Assembly (NCBI GenBank): GCA_963749675.1
Contig: CAVVNT010000006.1
Span: 59,776-123,775, forward strand
DNA: 64,000 nucleotides
Reading direction: 5' to 3'
Origin: Roseitranquillus sp963749675
GTDB taxonomy: Bacteria > Pseudomonadota > Alphaproteobacteria > Rhodobacterales > Rhodobacteraceae
Shown here piece after piece: positions 8,336-17,321 of the stretch (the stretch's first letter is position 1; each line of letters starts with the position of its first letter). The notes beneath the pieces are model-generated. The model ran no database searches. It was given only the letters and a program-made list of their open reading frames with translations, and had not been told where the DNA came from. Both the position numbers and the translations under genes were made by a program.

Positions 8336-9528
8336 AGAAAGCTGCGCCCCGGTCCTTGGCCGGGCACGCCCAGATGCGCCGCGACCGTTGCCCCCACGTC
8401 CGCGAAGCCGACGAGCCCCGCCTCACGCGGGCCGAGGCCGCGAGCGACAACCGGCACGCGTTCCCGCGTGTGGTCGTTGCCACGGTATGTCGGATCGTTG
8501 CCGTGGTCTGCGGTGAAGAGGATCAGGTCCCCCTCGCGCAGCCGAGCGAACACGCGAGGCAGCTCGCTGTCGAACCATTCGAGGGCGCGGGCGTAGCCGG
8601 CCGGATCGCGGCGGTGGCCGTAGATGCTGTCGAACTCGACGAAGTTGGCGAAGGTCAGGCTGCCCGCCTCGGCCTCGCCGGCGAGGCGGACGAGGTGATC
8701 CATCAACTCGGAGTCCGAACCCTTGGCGACATCGTCGATCCCCTTCATCGAAAAGATGTCACCGATCTTGCCGACGGCGTGGACCGGCCGCCCCGCCGAC
8801 CTCACCCAATCACAAAGCGTCGGCGACGGCGGAGGGATTGCGAAGTCGCGGCAATTCTTGGTGCGCTGGAAGGTGCGTGGGCTCGTCCCGACGAACGGGC
8901 GGGCGATGACCCGGCCGACACGCATGGCATGAAGCTTCGGAGCGAGCGCACGACAGAGGCCGATCAGGCGGTCGAGCCCGAACGTCTCCTCATGCGCGGC
9001 AATCTGGAAGACGCTATCGACGGAGGTGTAACAGATCGGCCAACCGGTCCGGATATGGTCTTCGCCCAGTTCATCAATGATGAGCGTGCCAGAGGCATGA
9101 CGGTTGCCCAAGATGCCCTCGGTACCAGCGAGCCTGCAGACTTCGTCCACCAGCTCTGGCGAGAAGCAGGGGTCGGTCTGGGGAAAGCAGTGCCAGTCCC
9201 ATGGCACAGGAACTCCGGCAAGTTCCCAATGGCCGGAGGGCGTGTCCTTGCCGGGCGAGATCTCCGTCGCCGCGCCCCAGAGGCCTTCGGGCGGATGGCC
9301 GAGACCAGGGACCGTAGCGCCGGAGGCGAGCCGGATCGCTTGCCCCAGCCCAAGCCGGTCGAGGTTCGGCATCTGAAGCGGACCCGAGCGACTTTCGTCG
9401 GCACGGCCCGAGGCGCACGCCTCTGCGATGTGGGCGAGAGTATTCGACCCCGCGTCGCCGAATTTCTCGGCATCCGGCGCACCGCCACACCCGGCGCTGT
9501 CGAGTACGACAAGAAATGCGCGTGTCAT
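8332..9528 (-). CDS. deoB: Phosphopentomutase
   Basis: Interconverts (deoxy)ribose 1-phosphate and 5-phosphate, linking nucleoside phosphorolysis to central carbon metabolism. The 398-residue protein belongs to the alkaline-phosphatase/phosphoglycerate-mutase metalloenzyme superfamily. It has the N-terminal metal aspartate in FLVVLDSAGCGGAPDA and the C-terminal metal site FTADHGNDPTYRGNDHTRE. It is located between deoA (55 bp upstream) and add (4 bp overlap). Confidence 0.96.
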   Translation of the reverse strand: MTRAFLVVLDSAGCGGAPDAEKFGDAGSNTLAHIAEACASGRADESRSGPLQMPNLDRLGLGQAIRLASGATVPGLGHPPEGLWGAATEISPGKDTPSGHWELAGVPVPWDWHCFPQTDPCFSPELVDEVCRLAGTEGILGNRHASGTLIIDELGEDHIRTGWPICYTSVDSVFQIAAHEETFGLDRLIGLCRALAPKLHAMRVGRVIARPFVGTSPRTFQRTKNCRDFAIPPPSPTLCDWVRSAGRPVHAVGKIGDIFSMKGIDDVAKGSDSELMDHLVRLAGEAEAGSLTFANFVEFDSIYGHRRDPAGYARALEWFDSELPRVFARLREGDLILFTADHGNDPTYRGNDHTRERVPVVARGLGPREAGLVGFADVGATVAAHLGVPGQGPGRSFL

Positions 9529-9583
9529 GCTTCCTCAACGTCGTTCAGCGGCGCACGGGTCCTGCAAGTATGGGCGACTGCGC

Positions 9584-10879
9584 TCAACTCGGCACCCTCT
9601 CGACCACCAGCGGCAGCGGTCGGGCCTCGCCCGGACCGAGCGTGACCGCGGCACGGACGGCGGTTGCGGCCGTCGCCGCCGCGTCCTCGCTCGCCGCGTG
9701 CACGCGGGCGATGATGTCGCCTGTTCCGACGCGCGTTCCCAACCGGACGATCCCGTCCAGTCCGACAGACGGATCGAGTGCTTCGCCGCCTCGCAAGCGT
9801 CCACCGCCGAGGTGGATGACCGTCATGCCGAGAGCGCGGCCGTCGATCGCCAGCACGGTCCCCTCGGTGTCGGCCGTGACGTAGCGGACGACCGGCGCCT
9901 CCGGCAGATGCCGCCGCCAGGACGCTGTGAAATCGGCCGGCCCCTCCTGCGCCCGCACCATCCGCGCGAACACCTCGATCGCTGCGCCACCGTCGATCGT
10001 CCCGGCAATCCGCCGCTCGCCCTCGTCGATGCCGACAAGCGCAAGCAACGCTCCCCCGAGCGCCAGGGTCAGGTCGCGAAGCGGCCCGCCTGCCCCCTCC
10101 AGCACTTCCATCGTCGCAGCGACCTCCAGGGAATTGCCGGCGGCGGAGGCCAGCGGCTGGTCCATCGCCGTGATCAGCGCCGCAGTCCGGCACCCTGCCG
10201 CGTTCGCCGTTTCGACCAGCGACCGCGCCAGCGCGCGCGCCTCTGCAGCATCGGGCAGAAAGGCCCCGGACCCTACCTTCACGTCCAGGATCAGTGCCGC
10301 CAGCCCGGCGGCGAGTTTCTTCGACAGGATCGACGCGGTGATCAGATCGATGCTCTCGACAGTGCCGGTCACGTCGCGGATGGCGTAGAGTCGGCGATCG
10401 GCGGGGGCAATCTGGGGCGAGGCCGCGACGATGGCTGTCCCGACATCCCTCACCGTGCGGCAGAACTCCTCCTCTGAAAGTTCGACCCGAAGCCCCGGGA
10501 TCGCCTCCAGCTTGTCGAGCGTGCCTCCGGTATGACCAAGTCCGCGACCCGAAACCATCGGAACGAACACGCCGCACGCGGCGAGCGCCGGGGCCAGCAC
10601 CAGCGAGACGCAGTCGCCGATGCCTCCCGTCGAATGCTTGTCGACGACGGGCCCTGGCAGGTCCCACGCCAGCACGTCGCCGGTGTCGCGCATCGCGGCC
10701 GTCAGGGCGGCGCGGTCGTTGGCCGACAATCGCTTCAGCCGGACGGCCATGGCAAAGGCGCCAGCCTGGGCGTCGGTGACGCTGCCGTCCGCCAGCCCGT
10801 CGGCGAACCAGCGCGCGGCGTCGGAGCCGAGGACCCCGCGGGTGGCCAGATCGCCGATGATCCGCTTCGCGTCGATCAG
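9584..10879 (-). CDS. deoA: Thymidine phosphorylase, apparently using a CTG start
   Basis: Phosphorolyses thymidine or deoxyuridine to the base and deoxyribose 1-phosphate. The frame contains KHSTGGIGDCVSLVLAPALA and SGRGLGHTGGTLDKLEAIPG, the phosphate and sugar-binding segments of DeoA. The first ATG in frame (10750) would remove the conserved N-terminal helices DAKRIIGDLATRGVLG and AGAFAMAVRLKRL. Extending upstream reaches a CTG at 10879, which overlaps the cdd stop as CTGA in the same geometry as the ATGA overlaps elsewhere in this operon. That start gives 431 residues, close to the family's roughly 440. No ATG, GTG or TTG exists in frame between. A base error creating the CTG is the alternative. 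Confidence 0.9.
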   Translation of the reverse strand: MIDAKRIIGDLATRGVLGSDAARWFADGLADGSVTDAQAGAFAMAVRLKRLSANDRAALTAAMRDTGDVLAWDLPGPVVDKHSTGGIGDCVSLVLAPALAACGVFVPMVSGRGLGHTGGTLDKLEAIPGLRVELSEEEFCRTVRDVGTAIVAASPQIAPADRRLYAIRDVTGTVESIDLITASILSKKLAAGLAALILDVKVGSGAFLPDAAEARALARSLVETANAAGCRTAALITAMDQPLASAAGNSLEVAATMEVLEGAGGPLRDLTLALGGALLALVGIDEGERRIAGTIDGGAAIEVFARMVRAQEGPADFTASWRRHLPEAPVVRYVTADTEGTVLAIDGRALGMTVIHLGGGRLRGGEALDPSVGLDGIVRLGTRVGTGDIIARVHAASEDAAATAATAVRAAVTLGPGEARPLPLVVERVPS

Positions 10880-11283
10880 ATGGCCGAGCCCGAGGCCCGC
10901 TCCATCTGCGCCGCGTCGAACGCGCCGGGCAGGATCTCGGCCACGCGCACCGTCGCAGTCAAGCCATCAAGGGTCGCCATGGTCACCGCGACGTCGGGCC
11001 CGGCAAACTCGGCGATCTTCTGGCGGCAGCCGCCGCAGGGCGCGACGGGCGTCGGGCTGTCGGCGATCACGGCGATCTCGGCGATCTCGGTGTCGCCGCC
11101 CGCGACCATCGCGGCGATCGCGCCCGCCTCCGCGCAGGTGCCTTCCGGATAGGCGACGTTCTCGACGTTGCAGCCAACATAGACCTTGCCGGAGGCGGCG
11201 CGGATCGCGGCACCCACCTTGAAGCGCGAGTAAGGGACCCACGCCCTTTCCCGCACCTCTCGGGCCTCATCCAGAAGGGTCAT
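10876..11283 (-). CDS. cdd: Cytidine deaminase
   Basis: Deaminates cytidine and deoxycytidine to uridine and deoxyuridine. The 135-residue protein has the zinc-binding and catalytic motifs of the homotetrameric class: NVENVAYPEGTCAEAGAI with C-A-E, and PCGGCRQKI with two cysteines. I start it at the ATG at 11283, giving MTLLDEAREV; a longer frame upstream gives a basic, low-complexity extension unlike the family. It is the first gene of the salvage operon, so the operon promoter should lie in 11284-11405, a divergent region shared with the small gene on the other strand. Confidence 0.95.
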   Translation of the reverse strand: MTLLDEAREVRERAWVPYSRFKVGAAIRAASGKVYVGCNVENVAYPEGTCAEAGAIAAMVAGGDTEIAEIAVIADSPTPVAPCGGCRQKIAEFAGPDVAVTMATLDGLTATVRVAEILPGAFDAAQMERASGSAI

Positions 11284-11405
11284 TCGCGCTCCTCCGACCA
11301 ATTCGCCGCAGGGTGGCAATCGCGACCGCCGGGGACAAGCCCGCACGACGCCGCGGAACCGGCGGGGGTGTCGGAACATTGTGTGAACTCAAGTAGGAGA
11401 ACGCA

Positions 11406-11627
11406 ATGACCAACGACATCACTCAGCAGCCCAAGTCGGACGCGCCCGGCAACGCGGACAAGCCCGTCGACGATTGGGTGACCGGGGACGAGCCCATGAC
11501 GGGCGCACAGGCGAGCTACCTCAAGACCCTTTGCGAGGAAGCGGGCGAGGAATTCGACGCCGACCTCTCCAAGGCAGAAGCCTCCCAGCGCATCGACATG
11601 CTCCAGGACCGCACCGGCCGCGGCTAG
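11406..11627 (+). CDS. DUF3072 domain protein
   Basis: A 73-residue acidic protein of the small DUF3072 family, of unknown function. The conserved core is DEPMTGAQASYLKTLCEEAGEEFD, followed by KAEASQRIDMLQ, a helix-turn-helix-like pair of helices. The start is supported by AGGAG seven bases upstream. The region 11284-11405 upstream is a 122-bp divergent intergenic region shared with cdd. Confidence 0.85.
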   Translation: MTNDITQQPKSDAPGNADKPVDDWVTGDEPMTGAQASYLKTLCEEAGEEFDADLSKAEASQRIDMLQDRTGRG

Positions 11628-11703
11628 CCGCTGGTCCAGACCTTGTTCTCGAGAAGGCGGCTTGGCGAGAACTGGACGTGGAGGGGCAGACGCCTCAGCA
11701 GCG

Positions 11704-12018
11704 TCAGGCGCCGCCGGAATCATGTTGAGAGGGCCGCGCTGAAGGTTCGGGTTGAAGAAAGCAGCCCGCCGCCACGACCGGCGGCGTCACGATGTTCTGC
11801 GCCACAAGCTGCACGGCGGGGAGCCCAAGATGCGCGAAAAAGCCCGGGCAGGCGACGGCGCCCACAAGCGAGCCGAGCCAGCCGGGTGTGTGCGCCAGGA
11901 AGCCGGACACTGTCCGATATCCGCCGACGAGCCCGAGGAAGGTCTGAAGAATGCGCGACTGGTCGATCTGCCATGCACCCACCATCGCTACGGCAGCGAG
12001 AGCGGAGAGGCCGGTCAA
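11704..12018 (-). CDS. Small putative membrane protein, 104 aa
   Basis: From a TTG start with AGGAGG three to four bases upstream, the product has two or three hydrophobic segments (ALAAVAMVGAWQI; QTFLGLVGGYRTVSGFLA; GSLVGAVACPGFFAHLGLPA) and a polar tail. The frame remains open further upstream, with protein-like sequence (SVLEKLFKVDLRVARRI) but no standard start codon, so the real N-terminus may lie near 12090. I do not recognise a family. Hydrophobicity that spans several helices argues against chance, but no operon partner supports it. The stretch 12019-12227 up to maeB holds no other gene that I can see. Confidence 0.45.
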   Translation of the reverse strand: MTGLSALAAVAMVGAWQIDQSRILQTFLGLVGGYRTVSGFLAHTPGWLGSLVGAVACPGFFAHLGLPAVQLVAQNIVTPPVVAAGCFLQPEPSARPSQHDSGGA

Positions 12019-12227
12019 GATCCTCCTGGCGACCCTCAGATCGACCTTGAAGAGCTTCTCGAGGACTGAGTTCGTGTCCAGGTCCCCAAGCTGCTATCCC
12101 GCTCCTGGCTCCAGCTGGCCTAGCGGATGGATCGCGGCGACGCCGACGCGGTCGCGTCCGGCCGGGTCATTGCCCTCCCACCACGGTCGGTACAGGATGC
12201 CGCCGGATATCGGCGGGAGAAGCAGGC

Positions 12228-14504
12228 ATGAGCGACCGCAAGGAGGCGCTGCGCGAGGCGGCGCTACGCTACCACGAGTTCCCGCGTCCCGGGAAGCTGG
12301 AGATACGCGCGACCAAGCCGATGGCGAACGGCCGAGATCTCGCCCGCGCCTACTCGCCCGGGGTCGCGGAGGCATGCCTCGAGATCAAGAACGACCCAAC
12401 CGACGCGGCGCGCTACACCGCGCGCGGCAACCTCGTGGCGGTGGTGACGAACGGAACCGCGGTGCTCGGCCTCGGCAACATCGGCGCGCTTGCGTCCAAG
12501 CCGGTGATGGAGGGCAAGGCGGTGCTCTTCAAGAAGTTCGCCAACATCGACTGCTTCGACATCGAGCTTGCCGAGAGCGACCCCGAGAAGCTCGCCGAGA
12601 TCGTCTGCGCCCTGGAGCCGACGTTCGGCGCGATCAACCTTGAGGATATCAAGGCGCCGGATTGCTTCACGGTGGAGCGGATCTGCCGCGAGCGGATGAA
12701 CATTCCGGTCTTTCACGACGACCAGCATGGCACGGCGATCGTCGTCGGTGCCGCGGCGACCAATGCGCTGCATGTCGCGGGGAAGGCTTTCGAGGACATC
12801 AAGGTCGTCTCGACCGGCGGCGGCGCAGCGGGGATCGCCTGCCTGGACATGCTCCTGAAGCTTGGTGTCCAGCGAGAGAACGTGTGGCTCTGTGACCTGC
12901 ACGGCCTGGTTCACGACGGGCGCGAGGTGGACATGACACCCCAGAAGGCCGCCTACGCGCAGGAGGGAGGCGCGCAAACGCTCTACGACGTCATCGAGGG
13001 GGCGGACCTTTTCCTCGGCCTCTCGGGGCCGAACGTGCTCAAGGCGGACATGGTCGCGCGGATGGCCGAACGGCCGATCATCTTCGCGCTCGCCAATCCC
13101 AATCCCGAGATCGACCCGGAAGTGGCTCGCGAGGTGGCGCCGGAGGCGATCATAGCCACGGGGCGGTCGGACTTTCCGAACCAGGTCAACAACGTCCTCT
13201 GCTTTCCGTTCATCTTTCGCGGCGCGCTCGACGTCGGCGCGACCACGATCAACGACGAGATGGAACTCGCCTGCATCGACGGGATCGCCCGCCTCGCCCG
13301 ACAGACCACGAGCGCCGAGGCCGCCGCGGCGTACCAGGGAGAGCGGCTGAGCTTTGGCCCGGACTACCTCATTCCGAAACCGTTCGACCCGCGTCTGATG
13401 GGCGTGGTCGCGAGCGCGGTGGCGAAGGCGGCCATGGAGACCGGGGTCGCCGAGCGGCCGATCGAAGATCTGGCGGCCTACAGGCGCCGGCTCGACGGCT
13501 CGGTCTTCCGCTCGGCTCTGATCATGCGGCCGGTGTTCGAGGCGGCGTCGACAGCCTCTCGCAAGATCGTCTTCGCCGAGGGCGAGGACGAGCGCGTTCT
13601 GCGCGCCGCGAACGCGATGATGGAGGAGACGACGGACATCCCAATTCTGATCGGCCGCCCGGACGTCGTCGAGATGCGCTGCGAGAGAGCGGGTCTGTCG
13701 ATCAAGGCGGGCACCGATTTCGACCTCGTCAATCCCGAGAGCGACCCGCGGTATCGCGACTACTGGACCACCTATCACGCTGTGATGGCGCGGCGCGGCG
13801 TGACGCCGGACCTGGCGCGGGCGATCATGCGCACGAACACGACCGCAATCGGGGCCGTGATGGTCCTGCGCGAGGAGGCCGACAGCCTGATCTGCGGCAC
13901 ATTCGGGCAGTATCTCTGGCACCTGAATTACGTCGGTCAGGTGCTTGCGAACAAGGAGCTTCATCCGATCGCGGCGCTGAGCCTGATGATCCTCGAATCA
14001 GGTCCCCTCTTCGTCGCGGATACCCAGGTGCATCCCGAGCCAACGCCGCAACAGATCGCCGAGACCGCAATCGCGTCGGCGCGGCATGTGCGGCGGTTCG
14101 GAGTGGAGCCACTGGTGGCGCTCTGCTCGCACAGCCAGTTCGGCAACCTGGACATCAACTCCGGGCGGCGCATGCGCGAAGCGCTGGCGATCCTGGACAG
14201 CACCGGCAGGGACTTCCAGTATGAGGGCGAGATGCACGCCGATGCTGCGCTGGACCCGGAATTGAGGGAAAGGATCCTTCCCGACAGCCGCTTCAAAGGT
14301 GAGGCCAACGTTCTGGTCTTTGCCAGTACCGATGCGGCCTCGGGCGTCCGGAACGTGTTGAAGGCACGGGCGAACGCGCTGGAGGTCGGACCGATCCTGA
14401 TGGGCATGGGGAACCGGGCACACATCATAACGCCGTCGATCACGGCTCGCGGCTTGCTAAACATCAGCGCGCTGGCTGGGACCCCGGTCGGCCACTACGC
14501 CTGA
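12228..14504 (+). CDS. maeB: NADP-dependent malic enzyme with C-terminal phosphotransacetylase-like domain
   Basis: Oxidatively decarboxylates malate to pyruvate, producing NADPH. The 758-residue length and two-part architecture match MaeB. The malic enzyme part (about 1-430) has RDLARAYSPGVAEACLEI, NGTAVLGLGNIGALASKPV, VFHDDQHGTAIV and the NAD(P) segment STGGGAAGIACLDML. The PTA-like part (about 431-758) includes KIVFAEGEDERVLRAAN and is usually regulatory (acetyl-CoA inhibition) rather than catalytic. The start follows AGGCATG closely, with GGAGAAG 12 bases upstream. A 10-bp stem-loop follows 57 bp after the stop. Confidence 0.96.
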   Translation: MSDRKEALREAALRYHEFPRPGKLEIRATKPMANGRDLARAYSPGVAEACLEIKNDPTDAARYTARGNLVAVVTNGTAVLGLGNIGALASKPVMEGKAVLFKKFANIDCFDIELAESDPEKLAEIVCALEPTFGAINLEDIKAPDCFTVERICRERMNIPVFHDDQHGTAIVVGAAATNALHVAGKAFEDIKVVSTGGGAAGIACLDMLLKLGVQRENVWLCDLHGLVHDGREVDMTPQKAAYAQEGGAQTLYDVIEGADLFLGLSGPNVLKADMVARMAERPIIFALANPNPEIDPEVAREVAPEAIIATGRSDFPNQVNNVLCFPFIFRGALDVGATTINDEMELACIDGIARLARQTTSAEAAAAYQGERLSFGPDYLIPKPFDPRLMGVVASAVAKAAMETGVAERPIEDLAAYRRRLDGSVFRSALIMRPVFEAASTASRKIVFAEGEDERVLRAANAMMEETTDIPILIGRPDVVEMRCERAGLSIKAGTDFDLVNPESDPRYRDYWTTYHAVMARRGVTPDLARAIMRTNTTAIGAVMVLREEADSLICGTFGQYLWHLNYVGQVLANKELHPIAALSLMILESGPLFVADTQVHPEPTPQQIAETAIASARHVRRFGVEPLVALCSHSQFGNLDINSGRRMREALAILDSTGRDFQYEGEMHADAALDPELRERILPDSRFKGEANVLVFASTDAASGVRNVLKARANALEVGPILMGMGNRAHIITPSITARGLLNISALAGTPVGHYA

Positions 14505-14561
14505 CAGCGCCTCGACACCCAGGCGTTCCGACCTTGCGTCCCGGAGGCATTCGAGGGAAGT

Positions 14562-14587
14562 GCGCCGCCGGCTGAAACCGGCGGCGC
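14562..14587. terminator. Bidirectional 10-bp GC stem-loop between maeB and a small minus-strand ORF
   Basis: Bases 14562-14571 (GCGCCGCCGG) pair perfectly with 14578-14587 around the loop CTGAAA. It lies between the maeB stop and the convergent end of a tiny lysine-rich ORF, so it can serve both strands. There is no long T tract on either side. Confidence 0.55.
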
Positions 14588-14595
14588 GGGGTGCA

Positions 14596-14652
14596 TCACT
14601 TCTTGCCGGGCTTGCCGCCGGTCTTCTGCGGCTTGTCTTTCTTGTCGGCCAT
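14596..14652 (-). CDS. Possible 18-aa lysine-rich peptide
   Basis: ATG to TGA encodes MADKKDKPQKTGGKPGKK. Short, very basic peptides with this type of sequence are annotated in several proteobacteria, but nothing is known of their function. The upstream AGAGGG is a weak and distant ribosome site. The only support is its protein-like lysine/proline/glycine composition, which is unusual in GC-rich DNA, and a stem-loop immediately after the stop. The rest of the gap 14653-14842 shows no gene. Confidence 0.35.
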   Translation of the reverse strand: MADKKDKPQKTGGKPGKK

Positions 14653-14842
14653 GGCCGTCAGCCCTCTTGCCACGGAGGCGCGTCTTGCCCCTCCACGCGT
14701 GAGGAAATGCACCAACCGGCGAGTCCGGCAAGAGCAGACACAAATCGTGATACGCAGGCCAGGCTTGAGCTGGCGCAACATGCCGCAACTTGCCTTGCGA
14801 CACCCCTCTGCCTAACAAGACTCAGCAGGGGAGGAGATGGGG

Positions 14843-16756
14843 ATGAGCTACTCAGAGACCTATGCGCAGTGGAAGTCGGATCCTGAGGGATTCTGGATGG
14901 ATGCCGCGCGCGCGATCGACTGGGTCAAGCCGCCGTCGAAGGCGCTGTTCGACGAGAAGGCGCCGATCTACGAATGGTTTTCGGACGGGCTCGTCAATGG
15001 CTGCTGGAACGCGGTCGACCGCCACGTCGAGGCCGGCCACGGCGACCGGATCGCCATCATCTGGGACAGTCCAGTAACCGGTGAAAAGGCCCGCATCAGC
15101 TACTCCGACCTGCGGGAGCAGACCTCCAGACTGGGCGGTGCGCTGGCGCGAGCCGGCATCGGCAAGGGCGACCGTGTGGTCATCTACATGCCGATGGTGC
15201 CCGAGGCGCTGGTGGCCATGCTCGCCTGCGCCCGGATTGGCGCAATCCACTCCGTGGTCTTCGGCGGGTTCGCGGCGGACGAACTCGCAAAGCGCATCGA
15301 CGATGCGACGCCGAAGGCGGTGATCGCCGCATCCTGCGGGATCGAACCGAGCCACGTCGTGCACTACAAGCCCCTGCTCGACGCAGCGTTGCAGAAAGCG
15401 ACACATCGACCCGACTTTACCGTGGTCCTGCAACGCGCGCAGGAGCCCGGAACGCTGGGCGAGCGTGACAACGAGTGGCACGCATTTCAGGAGGGCGCCG
15501 AGCCGGCTGAGTGCGTGCCGGTTGCAGGGAATCATCCCGCCTACATCCTCTATACCAGCGGCACGACCGGGCAGCCCAAGGGCGTTGTGCGCGCCACCGC
15601 CGGTCACCTCGTCGCGCTCGACTGGTCAATGGGTGCGATGTACGGCGTCGCGCCAGGCGAGACCTTCTGGGCGGCGAGCGACGTCGGATGGGTGGTGGGC
15701 CACAGCTACATCGTCTACGCGCCGCTGGTCCACGGCTGCACGACCGTCGTGTTCGAGGGCAAGCCGATCGGCACCCCCGACGCCGGGACATTCTGGCGCA
15801 TGATCGAAGAATACGGCATCGACGTCCTCTTCACGGCGCCGACCGCCCTTAGGGCGATCAAGCGGGAGGACCCTCTCGGCAAGCTCGAGGCGGACTACGA
15901 CCTTTCGAGCCTGCGTACGTTGTTTCTCGCCGGCGAGCGGGCGGACCCGGATACGATCGAGTGGGCGGCGCGAACGCTGAAGGTCCCGGTGATCGACCAT
16001 TGGTGGCAGACCGAGACCGGGTGGACGATCGCGGGTAACCCGATCGGCCTCGGCGGGGTCGACGTCAAGATCGGGTCGCCAGCCGTACCGATGCCCGGCT
16101 ACGACGTTTGCATACTGGCCGAGGACGGATGCGAGATGACGCGGGGCGAACTGGGCGCAATCGCCATTCGCCTGCCGCTGCCTCCGGGCACCCTTCCCGG
16201 CCTCTGGAATGCCGAGGCGCGCTTTCGCAAGAGCTATCTCGAGACATTCCCGGGCTTCTACGAGACCGGCGACGCCGGATTCATGGATGAGGACGGCTAC
16301 ATCTGGATCATGGCGCGCACCGACGACGTGATCAATGTGGCGGGGCATCGTCTGTCGACTGGCGCGATGGAGGAGGTCATTGCCGCTCATCCAGATGTCG
16401 CGGAGTGCGCGGTCGTCGGCGTATCGGATCCGCTGAAGGGTCAGCTTCCGATGGGGTTTCTGTGCCTCAACAAGGGCTGCGAACGGCCGGCGGATGAAAT
16501 CGTCCGCGAGACTGTGAAGCTCGTGCGCGATCGCATCGGGCCCGTCGCGGCGTTCCGTCTTGCAACCGTCGTGGAGCGGCTGCCCAAGACGCGCTCGGGA
16601 AAGATATTGCGGAGGACCATGGCTGCGATTGCCGACGGCGAAGACCCCGCAGCTCCGGCAACGATCGACGATCCGCGGATCCTCGATGAGGTCCGCGAGG
16701 CGTTGTTGACGTTGGGTTATGCAGATAACGCACGTCAAGCGATAGCAAAAACCTAG
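14843..16756 (+). CDS. prpE: Propionyl-CoA synthetase (propionate-CoA ligase)
   Basis: Activates propionate to propionyl-CoA via the acyl-adenylate. The 637-residue protein has the N-terminal ACS-type region (SYSETYAQWKSDPEGFW), the P-loop LYTSGTTGQPKGVV, the acyl-pocket/AMP segment DHWWQTETGW and the C-terminal SGKILRRTM with the acetylatable catalytic lysine. The second ATG (14843) is preferred to 14837 because GGGGAGGAG lies eight bases before it, and because it gives the family's MSYSE start. It stands alone between maeB and the phosphorelay genes. The presence of meaB at 40 kb suggests propionyl-CoA enters the methylmalonyl-CoA route. Confidence 0.95.
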   Translation: MSYSETYAQWKSDPEGFWMDAARAIDWVKPPSKALFDEKAPIYEWFSDGLVNGCWNAVDRHVEAGHGDRIAIIWDSPVTGEKARISYSDLREQTSRLGGALARAGIGKGDRVVIYMPMVPEALVAMLACARIGAIHSVVFGGFAADELAKRIDDATPKAVIAASCGIEPSHVVHYKPLLDAALQKATHRPDFTVVLQRAQEPGTLGERDNEWHAFQEGAEPAECVPVAGNHPAYILYTSGTTGQPKGVVRATAGHLVALDWSMGAMYGVAPGETFWAASDVGWVVGHSYIVYAPLVHGCTTVVFEGKPIGTPDAGTFWRMIEEYGIDVLFTAPTALRAIKREDPLGKLEADYDLSSLRTLFLAGERADPDTIEWAARTLKVPVIDHWWQTETGWTIAGNPIGLGGVDVKIGSPAVPMPGYDVCILAEDGCEMTRGELGAIAIRLPLPPGTLPGLWNAEARFRKSYLETFPGFYETGDAGFMDEDGYIWIMARTDDVINVAGHRLSTGAMEEVIAAHPDVAECAVVGVSDPLKGQLPMGFLCLNKGCERPADEIVRETVKLVRDRIGPVAAFRLATVVERLPKTRSGKILRRTMAAIADGEDPAAPATIDDPRILDEVREALLTLGYADNARQAIAKT

Positions 16757-16769
16757 CTACTCGGATAGA

Positions 16770-16799
16770 TTGTCCTCCACTTGTGCTGCGCGATATACT
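16770..16799 (+). promoter_or_regulatory. Possible sigma-70 promoter for the HPt/response-regulator pair
   Basis: TTGTCC (16770-16775) and TATACT (16794-16799) are separated by 18 bp in the AT-richer gap 16757-16886 between prpE and the HPt gene. The -10 element matches consensus at five of six positions; the -35 at four of six. Confidence 0.4.
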
Positions 16800-16886
16800 T
16801 TTCTCGTGGAGGGCAAGGCATTGCCGCAAACGGCAGTAGAGCAGAAATGAGGTCGGACAGACCGCCTCACGAACGGACGGACGACT

Positions 16887-17321
16887 TTGACAAGACGATC
16901 CAGCGCGGCGCACGTTTCCGTCGACACGCAGACCCGCCTTGACAATGCGACGCAAGCCCCGCTCGGCACGGAGCGAATGCTTGCGGCAGAAATCGATTGC
17001 ACGATCCTCGAGCGACTGCTTGCGGCGATGGATCCCGACGACAGAGACACCATTCGCGGACTCTGTGCGTGCGATCTCGAGAAGACGCGCCACGGCGCTT
17101 GGTTGGCGCTTCGCCGCTGGGACCGCAAGGCACTGACCAGGCACCTGCACGTGATGTCGTCGTTGGCGCAGACGATAGGGGCCGACATGCTCGCCAACGA
17201 GGCTGCCCGTATGCAGGCAAGGCTACGGACGGGTGGTAGTTCGGGATTTGACCCCGGTGCGCGGCGCATGGATGATTTGGCGCGGCGGGCCATCCGGTTC
17301 CTGGAGCAGCCGCCGGAATGA
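16887..17321 (+). CDS. HPt (histidine phosphotransfer) domain protein
   Basis: A 144-residue protein whose segment RHLHVMSSLAQTIGADMLAN matches the HPt helix pattern H-x-x-x-x-S-x-x-x-x-GA. H88 is the likely phosphorylated residue. It overlaps the response-regulator gene by four bases (ATGA at 17318-17321), so the two are translationally coupled. The arrangement resembles LuxU-LuxO, where an HPt protein passes phosphate from a hybrid kinase to a sigma-54-type regulator. No kinase is encoded nearby. The start is a TTG; an in-frame ATG at 16977 would give a shorter 114-residue protein that still contains the HPt helices. Confidence 0.75.
   Translation: MTRRSSAAHVSVDTQTRLDNATQAPLGTERMLAAEIDCTILERLLAAMDPDDRDTIRGLCACDLEKTRHGAWLALRRWDRKALTRHLHVMSSLAQTIGADMLANEAARMQARLRTGGSSGFDPGARRMDDLARRAIRFLEQPPE

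Noticed and set aside
12264..13964. A 566-codon minus-strand frame opposite maeB
   Set aside because: Antisense shadow of a well-recognised gene with no family features.
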